Assembly: GCA_003254885.1 (NCBI GenBank)
Contig: QANT01008877.1
Coordinates: 1-47,678, forward strand
Direction: 5' to 3'
DNA from: Purshia tridentata
Taxonomy: Eukaryota > Streptophyta > Magnoliopsida > Rosales > Rosaceae
Length of the DNA stretch: 47,678 nucleotides
Shown: positions 12,201 through 29,300 of the stretch, piece after piece
Position numbering within the stretch: position 1 is the first letter of the stretch
How the letters are laid out: each line of letters begins with the position of its first letter
Program-made: the position numbers and the translations under genes
Notes under the pieces: generated by a model
The model's input: only the letters and a program-made list of their open reading frames with translations
What the model was told of the DNA's origin: nothing
Database searches by the model: none

Positions 12201-12645
12201 TAGGAACGTATTAACAAACTATCATTTTATCCTTTTAAGAATTTAAAGTTACAAAAAATCATTTACGCACACTTTGAGAAACAGAACTGGTAGTGGCACC
12301 ACTCTCTGAACCAGTTGATTGCACTAAAACCTGTCTATTAGAGCAGGTTTCTTCATACCCCATTTGCAAGAACCTGGAATTGAGTCCAAGAACTGTACTG
12401 GGTCTGGAAAATTTTTGGAAACGACTCTGTTTATGTGACAATCTGACGCCCCTGAAAGCAACAGCTGAATTATTATTTTTTGGATGGAATCTCTGAAATT
12501 TTGAAAGTGAAGGCAGACAAGAAGGGAAAAAGAATATTGAATTGGGGTGGGGAAGAACATTATTGGGTTTGGCTGAGAAGGTAGACATGGAAAGAGTAAG
12601 GGAATGAGTGAAGCTTAGAGCAACAGAGGAAACCATTGAAACCAT
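6278..12645 (-). CDS. PLGG1: Plastidal glycolate/glycerate translocator 1 (LrgA-LrgB fusion)
   Basis: This protein exchanges glycolate for glycerate across the inner chloroplast envelope in photorespiration. Exons (minus): 12271-12645, 11868-12183, 10095-10356, 9804-9919, 7754-7863, 7107-7284, 6720-6849 and 6278-6428. All introns are GT-AG, and the joined frame gives 545 aa; known PLGG1 is of similar size (recalled as about 510 aa). Residues 1 to ~100 are Ser-rich and basic with few acidic residues, like a chloroplast transit peptide. Exon 2 (126-230) is the LrgA-like membrane part with FFEPALLFIQRWLPLFYVPS. Exons 3-8 are the LrgB-like part with KMVKTEMTDAEPMAKPSPFS, SSAHGLGTAALS and the end VRQSLLAVVG. 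The start was chosen as the first of two nearby Met codons (12645, 12636). It is divergent from the MnmA gene 216 bp away. Intron 2 carries a copia relic. Confidence 0.95.
8272..8825. repeat. Dispersed repeat in PLGG1 intron 5' copy A
   Basis: Lies in the PLGG1 intron between the exons at 7754-7863 and 9804-9919. The core, about 8275-8460, matches 13636-13840 in the first intron of the neighbouring MnmA gene in the same orientation. Shared words include ATTTTATAATCCAAGTAT, GTCTCTTCTTCAACCCTG, GAGTTCCAACTCCCAAG and TTTTCTATCTGTTATTAAAG. Weaker similarity continues to about 8825 (ACAATGAAAAGT). It has no coding capacity and its family was not recognised. Confidence 0.75.
9666..9731. repeat. 33-bp tandem repeat, two copies
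   Basis: Two adjacent copies of AAGTTGTTAYAAYTTCAG followed by TTTTTAATTTATTTA, at 9666-9698 and 9699-9731, inside a PLGG1 intron and about 70 bp from the donor of the exon at 9804-9919. The copies differ at two bases, so the duplication is recent. Confidence 0.85.
10820..11225 (+). mobile_element. Ty1/copia pol relic (RNase H end) in PLGG1 intron 2
   Basis: On the plus strand, antisense to PLGG1, decayed copia-type RNase H sequence can be read in shifting frames: SWIANKQPIISP (compare the SWKSKKQ..ISRSS motif of the family), DDRCTTYMASSHIFHA (compare CDNQ..A.NP.FH.R), YHFIRGYLLSGSHCVQFVP and PADFFIKGVHKHHC (compare the LADIFTKGL end). Frameshifts and stops show it is dead. No LTRs were delimited. 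Assignment rests on motif order, not a search. Confidence 0.6.
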
Positions 12646-12861
12646 TGAAATTGTGTGGACCTACCCCAACTTTTGAGGAGGAGATTCCCCTACCCAATCT
12701 TTATTTACCTTCGTAACTTCTTTTTGTGGCATGGACTATGAAACAGTTGAAACTTTTCACGGTACTTTCAAAAGTTACAGACTTACAGTTAGGTTATAGT
12801 TTTTCTGAACAAAAGTCCAAATAAAATTAGGTAATTCTGTTCATACCCCCACAATTTTCTA
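12646..12861. promoter_or_regulatory. Short divergent promoter region of PLGG1 and MnmA
   Basis: Only 216 bp lies between the PLGG1 start codon (minus, 12645) and the first in-frame MnmA start codon (plus, 12862), so both 5' UTRs and core promoters must fit here or overlap. The sequence is AT-rich toward the MnmA side with no clear TATA box at a usual distance. If MnmA starts at a downstream Met (12907 or 12919) the space is up to about 270 bp. Co-regulation is an inference. Confidence 0.7.
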
Positions 12862-17946
<5,085 letters not shown>

Positions 17947-17973
<27 letters not shown>

Positions 17974-18746
17974 CTTTGGTGGTCTGAAGTGCAGAGTTAC
18001 GAGAATATATAGAAGTATACTGTATGTTACAAGTAGAGATGGCCCTTTCTTTCTGGTGATGCTTTGTTCATGTATAGAAATATTTGTAGTAAAATTTATT
18101 TATGAGAGTTTGTAATAGTCATATGGGCCTCGTTTGGTGTCTAGGATTGGATTGGAAAGGATAAATAATAAATTCATGTGTATTTAAGAAAAAAGATGGA
18201 GTGTTTTTCTAACTTAAAGGAAGAAGAGAGAGAGAAAATGGCTTAGCTACAAGGAAAATGTTATTCTTGCTAATCAGGATAAGTTTTCTTCATAATTTAT
18301 CTATCTTATTCCCATCTTCTTTCTTCAATTTAGAAATTTCTTCGTCAAATACTCATAAATTTGCCACTTATCCTTTCCAATCCAATCCTAGACACCAAAC
18401 GAGGCCATGGAGTATAATGATAACCACATTTTTGTTTGTCATAAGGAGGGTTTCATTTAAGCCAATTGGACGAGAGAAGTGGTTGCGCATATTTTAGCTT
18501 TGGTGATCTAGAGTGCAGAGTTACGAGAATATATAGAAGTATATTATATGTTACGAGTAGAGATGGCCCTTTCTTTCTGGTGATGCTTTGTTCATGTATA
18601 GAAATATTTGTAGTAGAATTTATTTATGAGAGTTTGTAATAGTCATATGGAGTCTTGGCCCTTGGGACAATTATTTTCATTCACTCAATTGAGTATAATT
18701 ATAACCACATTTTTGTCATAAGGAGGGTTTCATTTAAGCCAATTGG
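17947..18746 (+). repeat. Tandem duplication of the MnmA gene 3' end
   Basis: Unit 1 (17947-18469) starts at the codons for REKWLRIF and runs through the stop and 3' UTR to TTTAAGCCAATTGG. Unit 2 (18471-18746) repeats the same sequence, including the same final codons, stop and the GATGGCCCTTTCTTTCTGG stretch, with scattered base changes. Unit 1 additionally holds a 281-bp MITE. Unit 2 holds about 42 bp (TCTTGGCCCTTGGG...) absent from unit 1 and bounded by GAGT words, as expected for a deletion in unit 1 between short repeats. The second coding tail (stop at about 18495) is non-functional, but unit 2 may supply a second polyadenylation region. Confidence 0.9.
18126..18406. mobile_element. 281-bp MITE with 39-bp perfect inverted repeats
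   Basis: Starts GGCCTCGTTTGGTGTCTAGG and ends with its exact reverse complement; the match extends 39 bp through GATTGGATTGGAAAGGATAA. It is bordered by ATG at 18123-18125 and 18407-18409. The downstream duplicate has the uninterrupted site CATATGGAG at the equivalent place, which proves the element boundaries and a 3-bp target duplication. That size suits PIF/Harbinger or CACTA families, although ATG is not the usual TTA. No coding capacity. Confidence 0.9.
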
Positions 18747-19052
18747 CTTTTGAGCCAATTATTTTCAATCATTCACTCATGTATTGACATGTTGTATCTT
18801 GATTACTTGATCAAATCAGCTTAAATTTTTGCAATTTCAAACTGGTAATCGTTGTCCGTTGTCCCTATTCTCTGCAATTCTTCTTATGTTTCAGCAAAAT
18901 ACCACATTCAGCATATTTTCACAACCCAACTACACTTGGAATACTGAAACAATAATTACAATTAGAAGGCACACGACCTCACAGACATCATAAAGTGACT
19001 AGAAAAGAAGATTACATGGTTAGAAGTTCTTGTAAGCTAGCAAACTAACAAT
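18747..19052. other. Convergent 3' intergenic space
   Basis: About 300 bp between the duplicated MnmA tail (plus) and the OSCA stop codon (minus). It must contain the OSCA 3' UTR and polyadenylation signals. No specific site can be assigned with confidence. Confidence 0.5.
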
Positions 19053-22000
19053 TTAATTTTCGTTATAGTAGGCATAGTGTTGTGGGGAGGATGAATGGTA
19101 AACATAATTAGGTGGTGAGTTTGAATTATAGACATATCGGGGTAGAGAGGATTGATGATAGACATATTCGGGTGGGGATGGGGTATGATGGACATGATGG
19201 GGTGGAGAGGGGGAACTGAGTTCGCTTGCTATGGGAGTAGCAATATGAGTTTTGTGTAGGCAATGAGTTTCATGTTTGTCTACTCTAACTTCGACCAACT
19301 CCTGTTCGTCCTGTTCCTCAAATGACCGGAAAATAGGGTGCAAGTAGGCATCAGCCAAGTATGATTTCAAATTTAGGTCAGGTTCTGAAGTTCGCTCCGT
19401 TATGTCTTTTGCCATGGCTTCCTGAGGAAGAAAACAAGGAAGATAATTTCCATCAGAAATATGAACAGAAAACTTGCATGCTTTTGAGGAATCGTATAAA
19501 AGTCAAATGCACCTCCAAGATATTTATACTTCATAGCATATTAATCCATTAAAAGAATGATAGACAAACTATATCAAATCACATTAGGCACATCACAAGG
19601 GACCTTAATCAAATAATTTGCAGCTTCTACCACAAAGTGCACCACAGATTCACATGTGTCAACTTGGTCAAACCTCAACCCTAGAAAAACTAAAAGAAAT
19701 TTTGTCACACAAACAAAAGACCAAGGCACATACATTTGTATTAAATTTTAATTAGTGCATTTTCCATTGCGCAACACAGGAATATAGAATAGACTGGGGC
19801 ATATGCGCATATCAAATGGGACCTTGATCATATCAGCCAAAGCTTCAGCCTAAAGTACTTGCAACGTGTAGATTGGTCACATCAGAAAGGTACCAAGGAG
19901 CACATTGACTTTGTACAACTTCAAAATACGTAAACTGCCTTTGCTAACACTCAAGAATAGAGGCTAGTAGAGTATATAAAAAGCCAATATATACTAATCA
20001 GTTCCAAATAATACAAGGCCCTCCTAATATAAATACCATTAAATTATCACAGAACCGTTAAAACAACTCACCAAAGTCCCACAACTATGCAGCCAAATTA
20101 TCACAACAAGGTATCATATCCGTTTGAACACGGAAGGACCTATTGCTAACAGATAATAGACTCAATTTTTATGGAACACTTGGAGGCAGCTAAAGGAAAT
20201 TACTCAAACTATATGTGCTTGAAGGTTCACTTTAGCATATGGAAAAATTAAATTAAGTGTCTGGAGAACACCTTTTAAACACACAACTGCTAATGCATTA
20301 GGTTGTAAATGCAAGAACATCACTTGGAATAAATTGAATGCGACAGATCCAGAAATTAATTAAGAGTTCCAAGCTAACCTCAAGTGGGTACTTTCTAAAT
20401 GCAGGTTCAAAACGATACTTGCAGTACTTGTGGAATGATAACGTTAATATGGGTAAAACAACAAGCACTGGAGTAGAATTAGCAGCCTTTTTTGTGCTTA
20501 GCAAACCCATCAGAAGTAGTTGAGATATCAATAGGCTTGCTATTATGCGGCTATGAACTTGTGGCCAAAATGCAGCGGCACTTTCATATTGTTGATTGTA
20601 CACATTGATTATCTGCAAGCAGATAGAAAACAAATTAAATGGAGCTAATAAGAAAATCAATATGTAATGCTTACAGTTATGATCTGAGGGGAAAATCTCA
20701 TAAACATTTATTGCCTTTTCTTCCTAATTTCATCATATCCAAAAGCAGTAATCGTCTTCCTTTGAAAACACCCTACATATTTCAATGAAGTGTTGGTATA
20801 TAAATCTTTTTACTCCATTTACATTGAAAGGGCAAATGGATATTGTTTCAGTCCTAAATAAATTACCCATGACTTCTAATTCACAACTATTTGCTTCTGA
20901 GTCTTGAAACCATGCAAAATCATTCTTAGACCCATTTATATTGATGTATGTTTATTCATAGAGTTTTGGAATATTCTCCAGGACACTTGTAAAATGCTAC
21001 TAGATGCATCATAAAAGGAAAAGAATAAAGCAGGATGAACAAACTGACCTGATGGCGGTAGACTAAGTATGCAAAGGCAAAGAAGACTAGTATAAAAGGA
21101 AGCAAGATTGGAGTAATCACAGCATACACAATCCCCAGAAGGAAGTATAGTTGAAGACTAGGGAGAGTCTCTGGAAAATCCACACTCCCAGGGTCCATTG
21201 CCTTCTCTCTGTCTCTCGCAGTTTTTACTACAAACATGTTCTTAAGATGAAATATAACCAATGGCTTCAAACGGAGAATCTCACCAGCAACTGCAGCCCA
21301 CCCATCAACCATTATATATGTAATAAAGAAAGTAGCCTTCATTGGTATAGACACTCCAATGGTTCTTGGGATCCTATAATAAACAAGGTTCCTTAATAAT
21401 CAACCATCTAAAAACATACAAGACGGATACTAACCAAGTTACATAAAAAGTACATGATTCAAATCTTTGCATACAAATTTAAATTACCGTATATATTTGT
21501 ACCAATAATGTTACACTAGCGATGGAAGATAAGGACTACAATCTTTACATATAATATAGTTAATAGCATCTGAGATAAATTTCTGATATTCATAATATTA
21601 GTAAAAATCCTTTTCTGATTGAAAATTTTCTGCAAGGCATCTGAATTCCAGACAACCAGCAGAGAAGTTCTTTTTATGATTATATAAGTACCCTATATCT
21701 CCCAAGTGCAGTGGTGATGTGGGAATCATGGGTGTCACAATCTCCCTTCGTTAAGATCTTGGCGTCCACACCAAGAGGTAATCACTCCTATACTAATCGA
21801 CATGCCTTTTTGATGTGAGACGCAAACCTGCCTGCGGATCCATGTTATGCCATAGCTCAAGGGGGAAGGTTCATTTTTCCTCACCAGCAGCAGGGAGCCA
21901 TTATCATAACCATGACCCTTGAGTAGCACATAGGCTACGAGCTAGGTTGCACTCTCATATCTTTTGTAACGACCTAAGATCAACTCCAAAAGTGCTAGCT

Positions 22001-23336
22001 GAAGTTGACTTTTGGATTCCTGAGCCTTACTTAAGTACCTTAAATCTCTCAAGCGCATTACTGATGTGGAGTTAAAAGGTATCACAAAATCAATTCTTAG
22101 ACACACGCATGTGGAAATTAGAGCATCCAACCCAAAACCAATTGGCTATCGGTGGAGAGACCCAAGATGTTATAAATTGTAAGGTAAGGCTTTACTTCCC
22201 TAATATGGGATACTCTCAACAGTGCACCAACAACAAGGGCAAGAAAAAACCCTAGTATACACAAAGTATACATTTACAAGTGTAGTGAATCTATGAACTC
22301 CAAAATAGCTCTTCTGCCTATATTTCTAGCATTGAACCATTCGAACAGAAAATAAAGTAAAAACATAACTGTATAACTACACAACAGTAAGTAATGTGTC
22401 CTAAAAAATCTGTCTCCTCTCCTTCCAAAGACTCCACAAAACTGTGGGGTAAATTTCCAAATCAATGTTGCAATTAAGAAAATAAGCAACATAACATTAT
22501 AACCTTTTCATAATTAATAGAAACCATAAAATATCCAGTGATAGAGATAGAACATTACTGTGTAGGTGATTGATGAAGAAATGAATGAAGTTGCTCAAAA
22601 GCTGTTCCAGTCACTATGCTTCCCAAAAATACGTTGACTAACATAAAGTAATAGTATTTCGCTGACGTCTTCCGTTCTAGGGTTGATAATGCTATATGCC
22701 CCTCAATTTTTGACATGATCATTAACACTGTTGGCAGAATGTACATAAATATCTTAAGGGCAAGGCCAGGAAGAAAACCCTGTAGAAATGACTTGATGAA
22801 TTTCCTGTGAAAAATGACAGTTAAGTCTTTGTAAGTACAACCAAATATTAAAAAACCTATAACATATCAAATTAAAGAAAAAAAAAAGCAGCTGCTGCAA
22901 GACATATGAAAAGGGCCAAAAAGCCATCTCACAGCGGTCTAGCCTATAAAAGTATGAAAGCCGAAACAACTTAAATAGCTTCCCAAGCATTCCAATGTAA
23001 ACTTGTTAGCAAGAAATAAGTTCATACCCTCAACTGAAAATAGCAAAAAGTATCTCTAAGTTGAAGCAAATTCTTGAAGTTTCAATGAGTTAAAATGGAC
23101 AGCAGGTAAACAAGAAGTTGGAGAAAAATCTAACATATACCAAATCAAGCAGTGCAACATTTCAATAAAGAAGGACTCATTTGATTGGATAAGTAAATTC
23201 TACATGAATGAGCACAAGAGAAAAGGATTTTACCGTGAAATTTAAATCATCAAATACATGGAAATAATTATTTGCACAATTCTTTTTGTTATATAATTAA
23301 TGAGAAAAATTTGAATAGAAAAGTGTGTGTGAGTGT

Positions 23337-23369
<33 letters not shown>

Positions 23370-26300
23370 ATTAGGTCTCCTTTTTTCTTTTTTGGCAAAA
23401 GCATTTCTTTCAAGGGGAGGTCGACTTACACTTAATTCAAGTGGTTTTAAGCAGTCTACCGACTTACTAGTTCAAGAATACAATAGGGGCGGCAAAGAGG
23501 CTGGAAAAAAATGATGAGAGTGGGAAGGAGTAGAAGGTCAGAAACATCATCTCATAAGCTTGGAGTTAGTGTCCAGATGTAGCGGAAAAGGGGGACTTGG
23601 TAATGGGAAATTATTTCTGAGGAATAGATCTTTTTGGGGGAAGTGGCTTTGGAGGTTTCCAAGGGAGAGGAGTCCTTGTGGCCTGGAGTATTGAGTAGAT
23701 TTGGTCTCCATGAGAATGGCTGGGGTGGAAAATCAGCAAACCAAGTCTCCTGATTTCTGAAGGGCTGGATAAATTCTTAAAGTGAGTCAATTGGTGATAG
23801 GTAATGTGGTAAGCGTCAGATTTTGGGAGGATGTTCTGTTGAGGGGACCGGCCTCTGGCAACTCGTTTCCCGTGGCTCTTCAGGTTATCCAGCAACCACA
23901 ATTTAGTCATTTCCGGGTTTGCTTCTTTGCCTTTTGGGAGTTCGGGTTTTGGTCTAGAAGAAACTTGAATGAAGACGTAGAGGTATCAGCTATGCTCGAG
24001 CTACTACAAAGTGTTCATTTGATCAGAGGCAGAGATGATTTGAGGCAATGGAGGTTGGAGACTTTCAGGATTCTTCCTGCAATTGTATTTCAGATTTTTG
24101 AATGATACAGTGGATTTGTCAATCTAAGATCCAGCTGTGGCAATAAGGGATGTAAGGGTTCCTACCAAGGTAAGTTGGGTTGGTTTGTGGCACATAAGAG
24201 GGTGAAGACGTGTTATTTGCTACCAAAATAAAATTAAATTAAATAAAAAAAGGAGACCTAATTGCTGTTTTTGTCCAGGTTGGTGTATTATGTGCAAGAT
24301 GATTCGATGAAGGGGGAGAGTGCAGATCATCTATTATAGTTCTAAATTAGTGGCATAAATGTATACTTGTTTAGGGAGGCTTGAGTGAGTTAGGTGATAT
24401 CAGATGGGTGGCACTCTTCTTAGCGAAAGACGTGCTGCTGCTTTTGGAAGAGGAAAGAGGGCTAGAGTTCTGTGAGTGGTTTTGATGGAGAAGAATAAGA
24501 GTAAATTGATAATTATAAGGGGTTAGGGTTTTTGTCTTCACTTTGGGCTTCGGTCTCAATAGAATTTAAGGATCTATCTTTGTTAAAGCATTTTGTACTT
24601 AATTCTTCTGTAGATTTCATTTTCAAAAGTGGACTCCTTGTCTACTGCTATTGTACCATTCCTTTAAATGATTAATACATAATGATAAAATCAAAGAAAG
24701 CATAAACATGATCTTTTAATGCATTAAGGTGTGAAGCAAGTCTGTAGACAACCACTATGATATTCTTCTAAACATCATTTGTGCTAATTGGTGAAAAAGA
24801 GATGATGTACTTTCATCATGAAACATTTAAGATATAAAAAATAATCCAAAATTTTTTTTATGTATCATGGTAGGTATTGTACAATTGTTCTATTAAAAGA
24901 CAGAACTACAAAATATGGTAAGATTATTTCTATTCTATCCATAGCCTAAGAAAAGGAGAAACTCTTTCTGGACCCTCCAAATTTGCAAGGGCTTGCACAA
25001 AGGCTATGATTTTATCATAAAAAGCAAACACTGACAGAGCAATTTTACAAGTCGTTTAAGAGAATGAATTTGAAAAATACCTTGGGCACTCAAGCGAAAG
25101 ATGAACTTCTAACATGAAATGTAAAGCAACAGAGTTCATGTACTATGGTATTTGTTATTCAACAATAGAATCAAAAAACCATATAATGTTGTAGGTTTAC
25201 TTACAATTCTATAACCGGCCTGAGAAAAGGAGCAACTCTTTCGAGACCCTCTAAATTTGCAAGGGATTGCACAAAGGCTATCGGTATCATGTAGAAGAAT
25301 ACCAAAGCAAACACTGATAGCGTTATTACTGGTTTTCGGATGCTTAAAGAAACGAATGGTATAGCCAAATTCCGCCAATAGACATCGCGGGGTTCTGGGG
25401 CCCAATTTGTCAGCCATAGTGTGGGATTCTTGCTCTGTTGTGTCTGTGCACAAACTGCAGCTCCCCAGCGTGAATTAAAAGATACAAAAGCAACCGGCAA
25501 GATAGATTTGGAGTCTTTGAGAATCTTTTGTCTTTCCAGTGCCATCTAAAGTACAACACAAGAACGGAATATAAATATAGTATGCATGTATATACACATG
25601 TGAGAGAAAATCCAACTGTGCACCAAATTAAAAAATTAAAACAAAAAAGAAGAGGAAACCCAACCTAAAATACGGAACATATGTGTGCTGTACTTTATAG
25701 AAAGAACTAACCCTAAAGAAGATAGATATATAAAACTGAAAATTGATGCCATAAAAATATAAAAAGTATAACATTATCAATGCTACACACAACTTACTTT
25801 TTTATCAAACTCCTTAATCAGTTGTTTGTAGTACTCAATGGAATCAACTCTTTCACCCCAAAGCCCCAAAAATCCTGTCTGAAATGCAAAGAGTTTTTAA
25901 ATGATCAATTGTAGATGAATTGTTGAATAAGTACATAAATTTATTGTCCTCATATTATATCAGTACTTATATGCACATTTGAAATGTTTGTGTCCTTTAA
26001 GCACATATGAATGCAGTACCTTTCTTGTTGGTTTTTTGTCTGGATGCCTTTCAAACTTAAGCTGGTTATAGTCTAGCCAATTCTGAAGCCGATTTCGCTT
26101 TCTCACAAGTTTGGCAAATTTGTTTGCATTGTACACTGCCTGAATAAATAAAGGTGACCCTCACAAAACAAAAGAGTCTACTATGAAAACAGGGCACAGC
26201 TACCATAATGTATATATCATTTCCCCATTAGACTCCACATTACAGAGCTTATTTATCCATAATAGAAAATGGACATAATAATATTTTATTACCTGGTGAC

Positions 26301-29300
26301 AAAGATAATGATTCGGGTGATTCATTTGAAAGAACTGGTCCACACTATCGGAGAATGAGCGACCAGAGAAATGTGGTATATTCCTAACAACTACCTGAAA
26401 GAAACAATAAAATTGAAAATCATAGCATTAAACTTAGAGTTTTAAGCAATCTTCAAACAAAAAGAAAAACTTTTGGAAGTGGCAAAATTGGGAAATTTTT
26501 TTCCAGAGACTGGAGATATCTGGGAAATGGAGGGAAGATATTTAATAAAAACAAAACAGAAAAGCATAGTCATGCAGATTGCACTTGGTAAATATAAAAG
26601 TGAAGATCATAAAGATTTTTACAAGCATCTGTTCACCCTTAGAAATAGAACCACACAGTAAGGAGATCATATCATACTAGCTTATCTAGAATATAAGTTA
26701 AAATAAAAACACAAACAAACGTAAAGAAGGTGATATGGTTTTGCTTATGAACTCTGATAGTTTCTTTCTGCTTTGTGTTATTATATATATTTTAATCTTC
26801 TTTGTATAGTTTTTAAACCATATACTTTTATAAAGATCATGCAAGTAATAATTATATAACAGCCTGATCCTTAACTTACATGATCGAATAGCTATTGACC
26901 ACAGTATAGAATTATAAAAATACAAGACTATTTCTTCTCAAGTAACAACATGCTTAACATAAACATAAACATACTAAGAAAAAAAGGTGATAAATTTTGC
27001 TCATGACTTTTGGTAATTTCTACTTCGTGTTAAATTATTTAATCTTTTTGTATGGTTATTTACACCATATACTTTTATCAAGATAATGGAAGATTGTAAT
27101 AATTATATATCATCATCCTTATTTACATGAATGAATAGTTGGTATCTAGTACAGAATGACAAAAAAATACATAACTGTTTTCTCAATTAATAGCATAATT
27201 AATAGTTTTCCACAATTGTGCATCGATTGATGATTTACTCACCGTGAACTGTTCTGCACGCCTGTGCTGAGAAGCTAAGAATTTCAACCTCATTGATGCT
27301 ACATAGTCATACTCCTTGTATAACATGTAACAAGTCCAGAGTGTGAACAAGTATTCCAATGCTATGTGGACAAAAAACCTGAAATTTAGATTTCAACTCT
27401 TAGGTAAAATCTGCATTACCTATGGCATTAAAATTAGAATATAACTCACAGAAAAATATGCAAAAATATGATGGTGGATGCCATATTGTTAATTTCAAAG
27501 TACCAATCCTATGATGTTTGTTCCCTTGACAAAGGAAAAACAAGCCAGAAGCAAAAGGGAAAAAGAAATAGGAAAAGAAGATCAGCCCAGCATGAACTAT
27601 GTATTATTTGTAGTTGCAGCTAAAAGGTGAAAGGAATAGAGACAGAAAACCTACCAACTATTGGCAATCAATATTACACTCTTTAATCCACTTACAAAGA
27701 ACTAAAATGATGAAGAAAACTAGTAAGCAGTGAATATAATAGAGTTTCTTTATGCCATTTGTACTTAATAAGGCAAGAGCAGCAAATTATGTATTATTTG
27801 ACCCCAACTGCTTCTCTTGGTGGATGCATTAATCATAGGGGAAGAACAATTTGCAGTGTATATGCGTGAGATTATCCAAATGGCTTTTAGGATAGTATTA
27901 TAATATTAGCTCTGATACCCAAACTGAAATTTTAGTTCTGATACCAGTCATACCACTTGTTGAGGCAGCCAAATTATATCAACACCAAGATCAATTTTGA
28001 TAAAGTCAATCACAAAACCAAGAAAAAATATAAGGAAGTTTGGAAAGTGATGTCTATAACCACAGATAAGAGAGAAAGAATCCACAATAAACTACTAAAG
28101 AAATGTAGAATTTAATAAATATTGAGAAAACCATTTCCTGAAACAAATTTCATTCTGCAGTCACTGATATTATTGCCTCCTAGAACATAAAAATAGTGAT
28201 GCCCATAGTCTACTAGCTTAAGGTTTTGGGAAAAATGGCAAACCAACAAACTTTATAATGGTATCAGAGCAAAAGTTGAATTGGACATGGCGGGCTCTAA
28301 TGGTGGAGAGAGACCCACATACGAAAGGGAGGGAGTGTTAGAATGTAAAACAATTGTTTGCCCATATCCTAATTCCTAACAGCTTAAGCTTTTGGGAATA
28401 ATGGTAAACCAACAAATTTTAGCATTACCCTATCCCAAGCCCAAATACAATTCTCTGTTACCGTGGTCTTTGGCATTTCTTGTCTCCCTCACCTCTATAT
28501 GAAAACCCTACAGATTTCTTTTAATCACATATCTTTACAAAAGTGAGTGATGGCTAACTTTCGTATTTAAAGAGAAGAGCAAATCTGTTTGAACAGGGAA
28601 AACATTGCTCACTATACAAAGATAAATATCATATATTCGACTATCAAACTAAAAGGAATTTTCCACATATTCTAAGAAAATAAATTAAATGTAACAATGC
28701 AGGTAACATTGCTCATCTATGAGATATAATCAGTAAACAATTGCTGGATGTATGTATTGAACTTGCAAAATAGAAAGAAGCACGCATAACTGTAGTGTGT
28801 TTTGGTCTTTATTTACTCCTAATATCATGAACTTCATCTCTCTAATGTAAAAATTCAGTTAAAAAAGGGTCAATCATTCGCCTCTTATGTTAATCAGTTT
28901 CCAGTCCAGTCTGAATATTTATAAAAGTGAAAGGGTCACAGGTTACCTTATTGATTCAGGGCGCACATTTGAGATGGAGAGCTTATCAATATCACTCACA
29001 ACCAAATCTTTCTTAAGGAAAAATAATGTTCCACTTGATACATTGACTGGTATGAGAATAAGAAGTGCTAGGACTGCCATGGGAACAAAAATCTTCAAGC
29101 TGCGAATAAAAATTGATTTAAGAAAAAAGCAAGTTTAGTTATAATAATGCCCAGGATATTAAGCTTCAAAATCTTAAAACTGGGCAAAGGCTATGAAATC
29201 GATAATAAACATATATCACAGTCGCATAAGTATACACACCCAAATGCATACAGGTAGTATGATAGAGCCTGTACTTGCTATGGCTATTGCTGAGTTGAGC

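Noticed and set aside
18258..18497. Open frame ending REKWLRIF as a separate gene
   Set aside because: It reads from the MITE into the duplicated MnmA tail; only the last residues are gene-derived.
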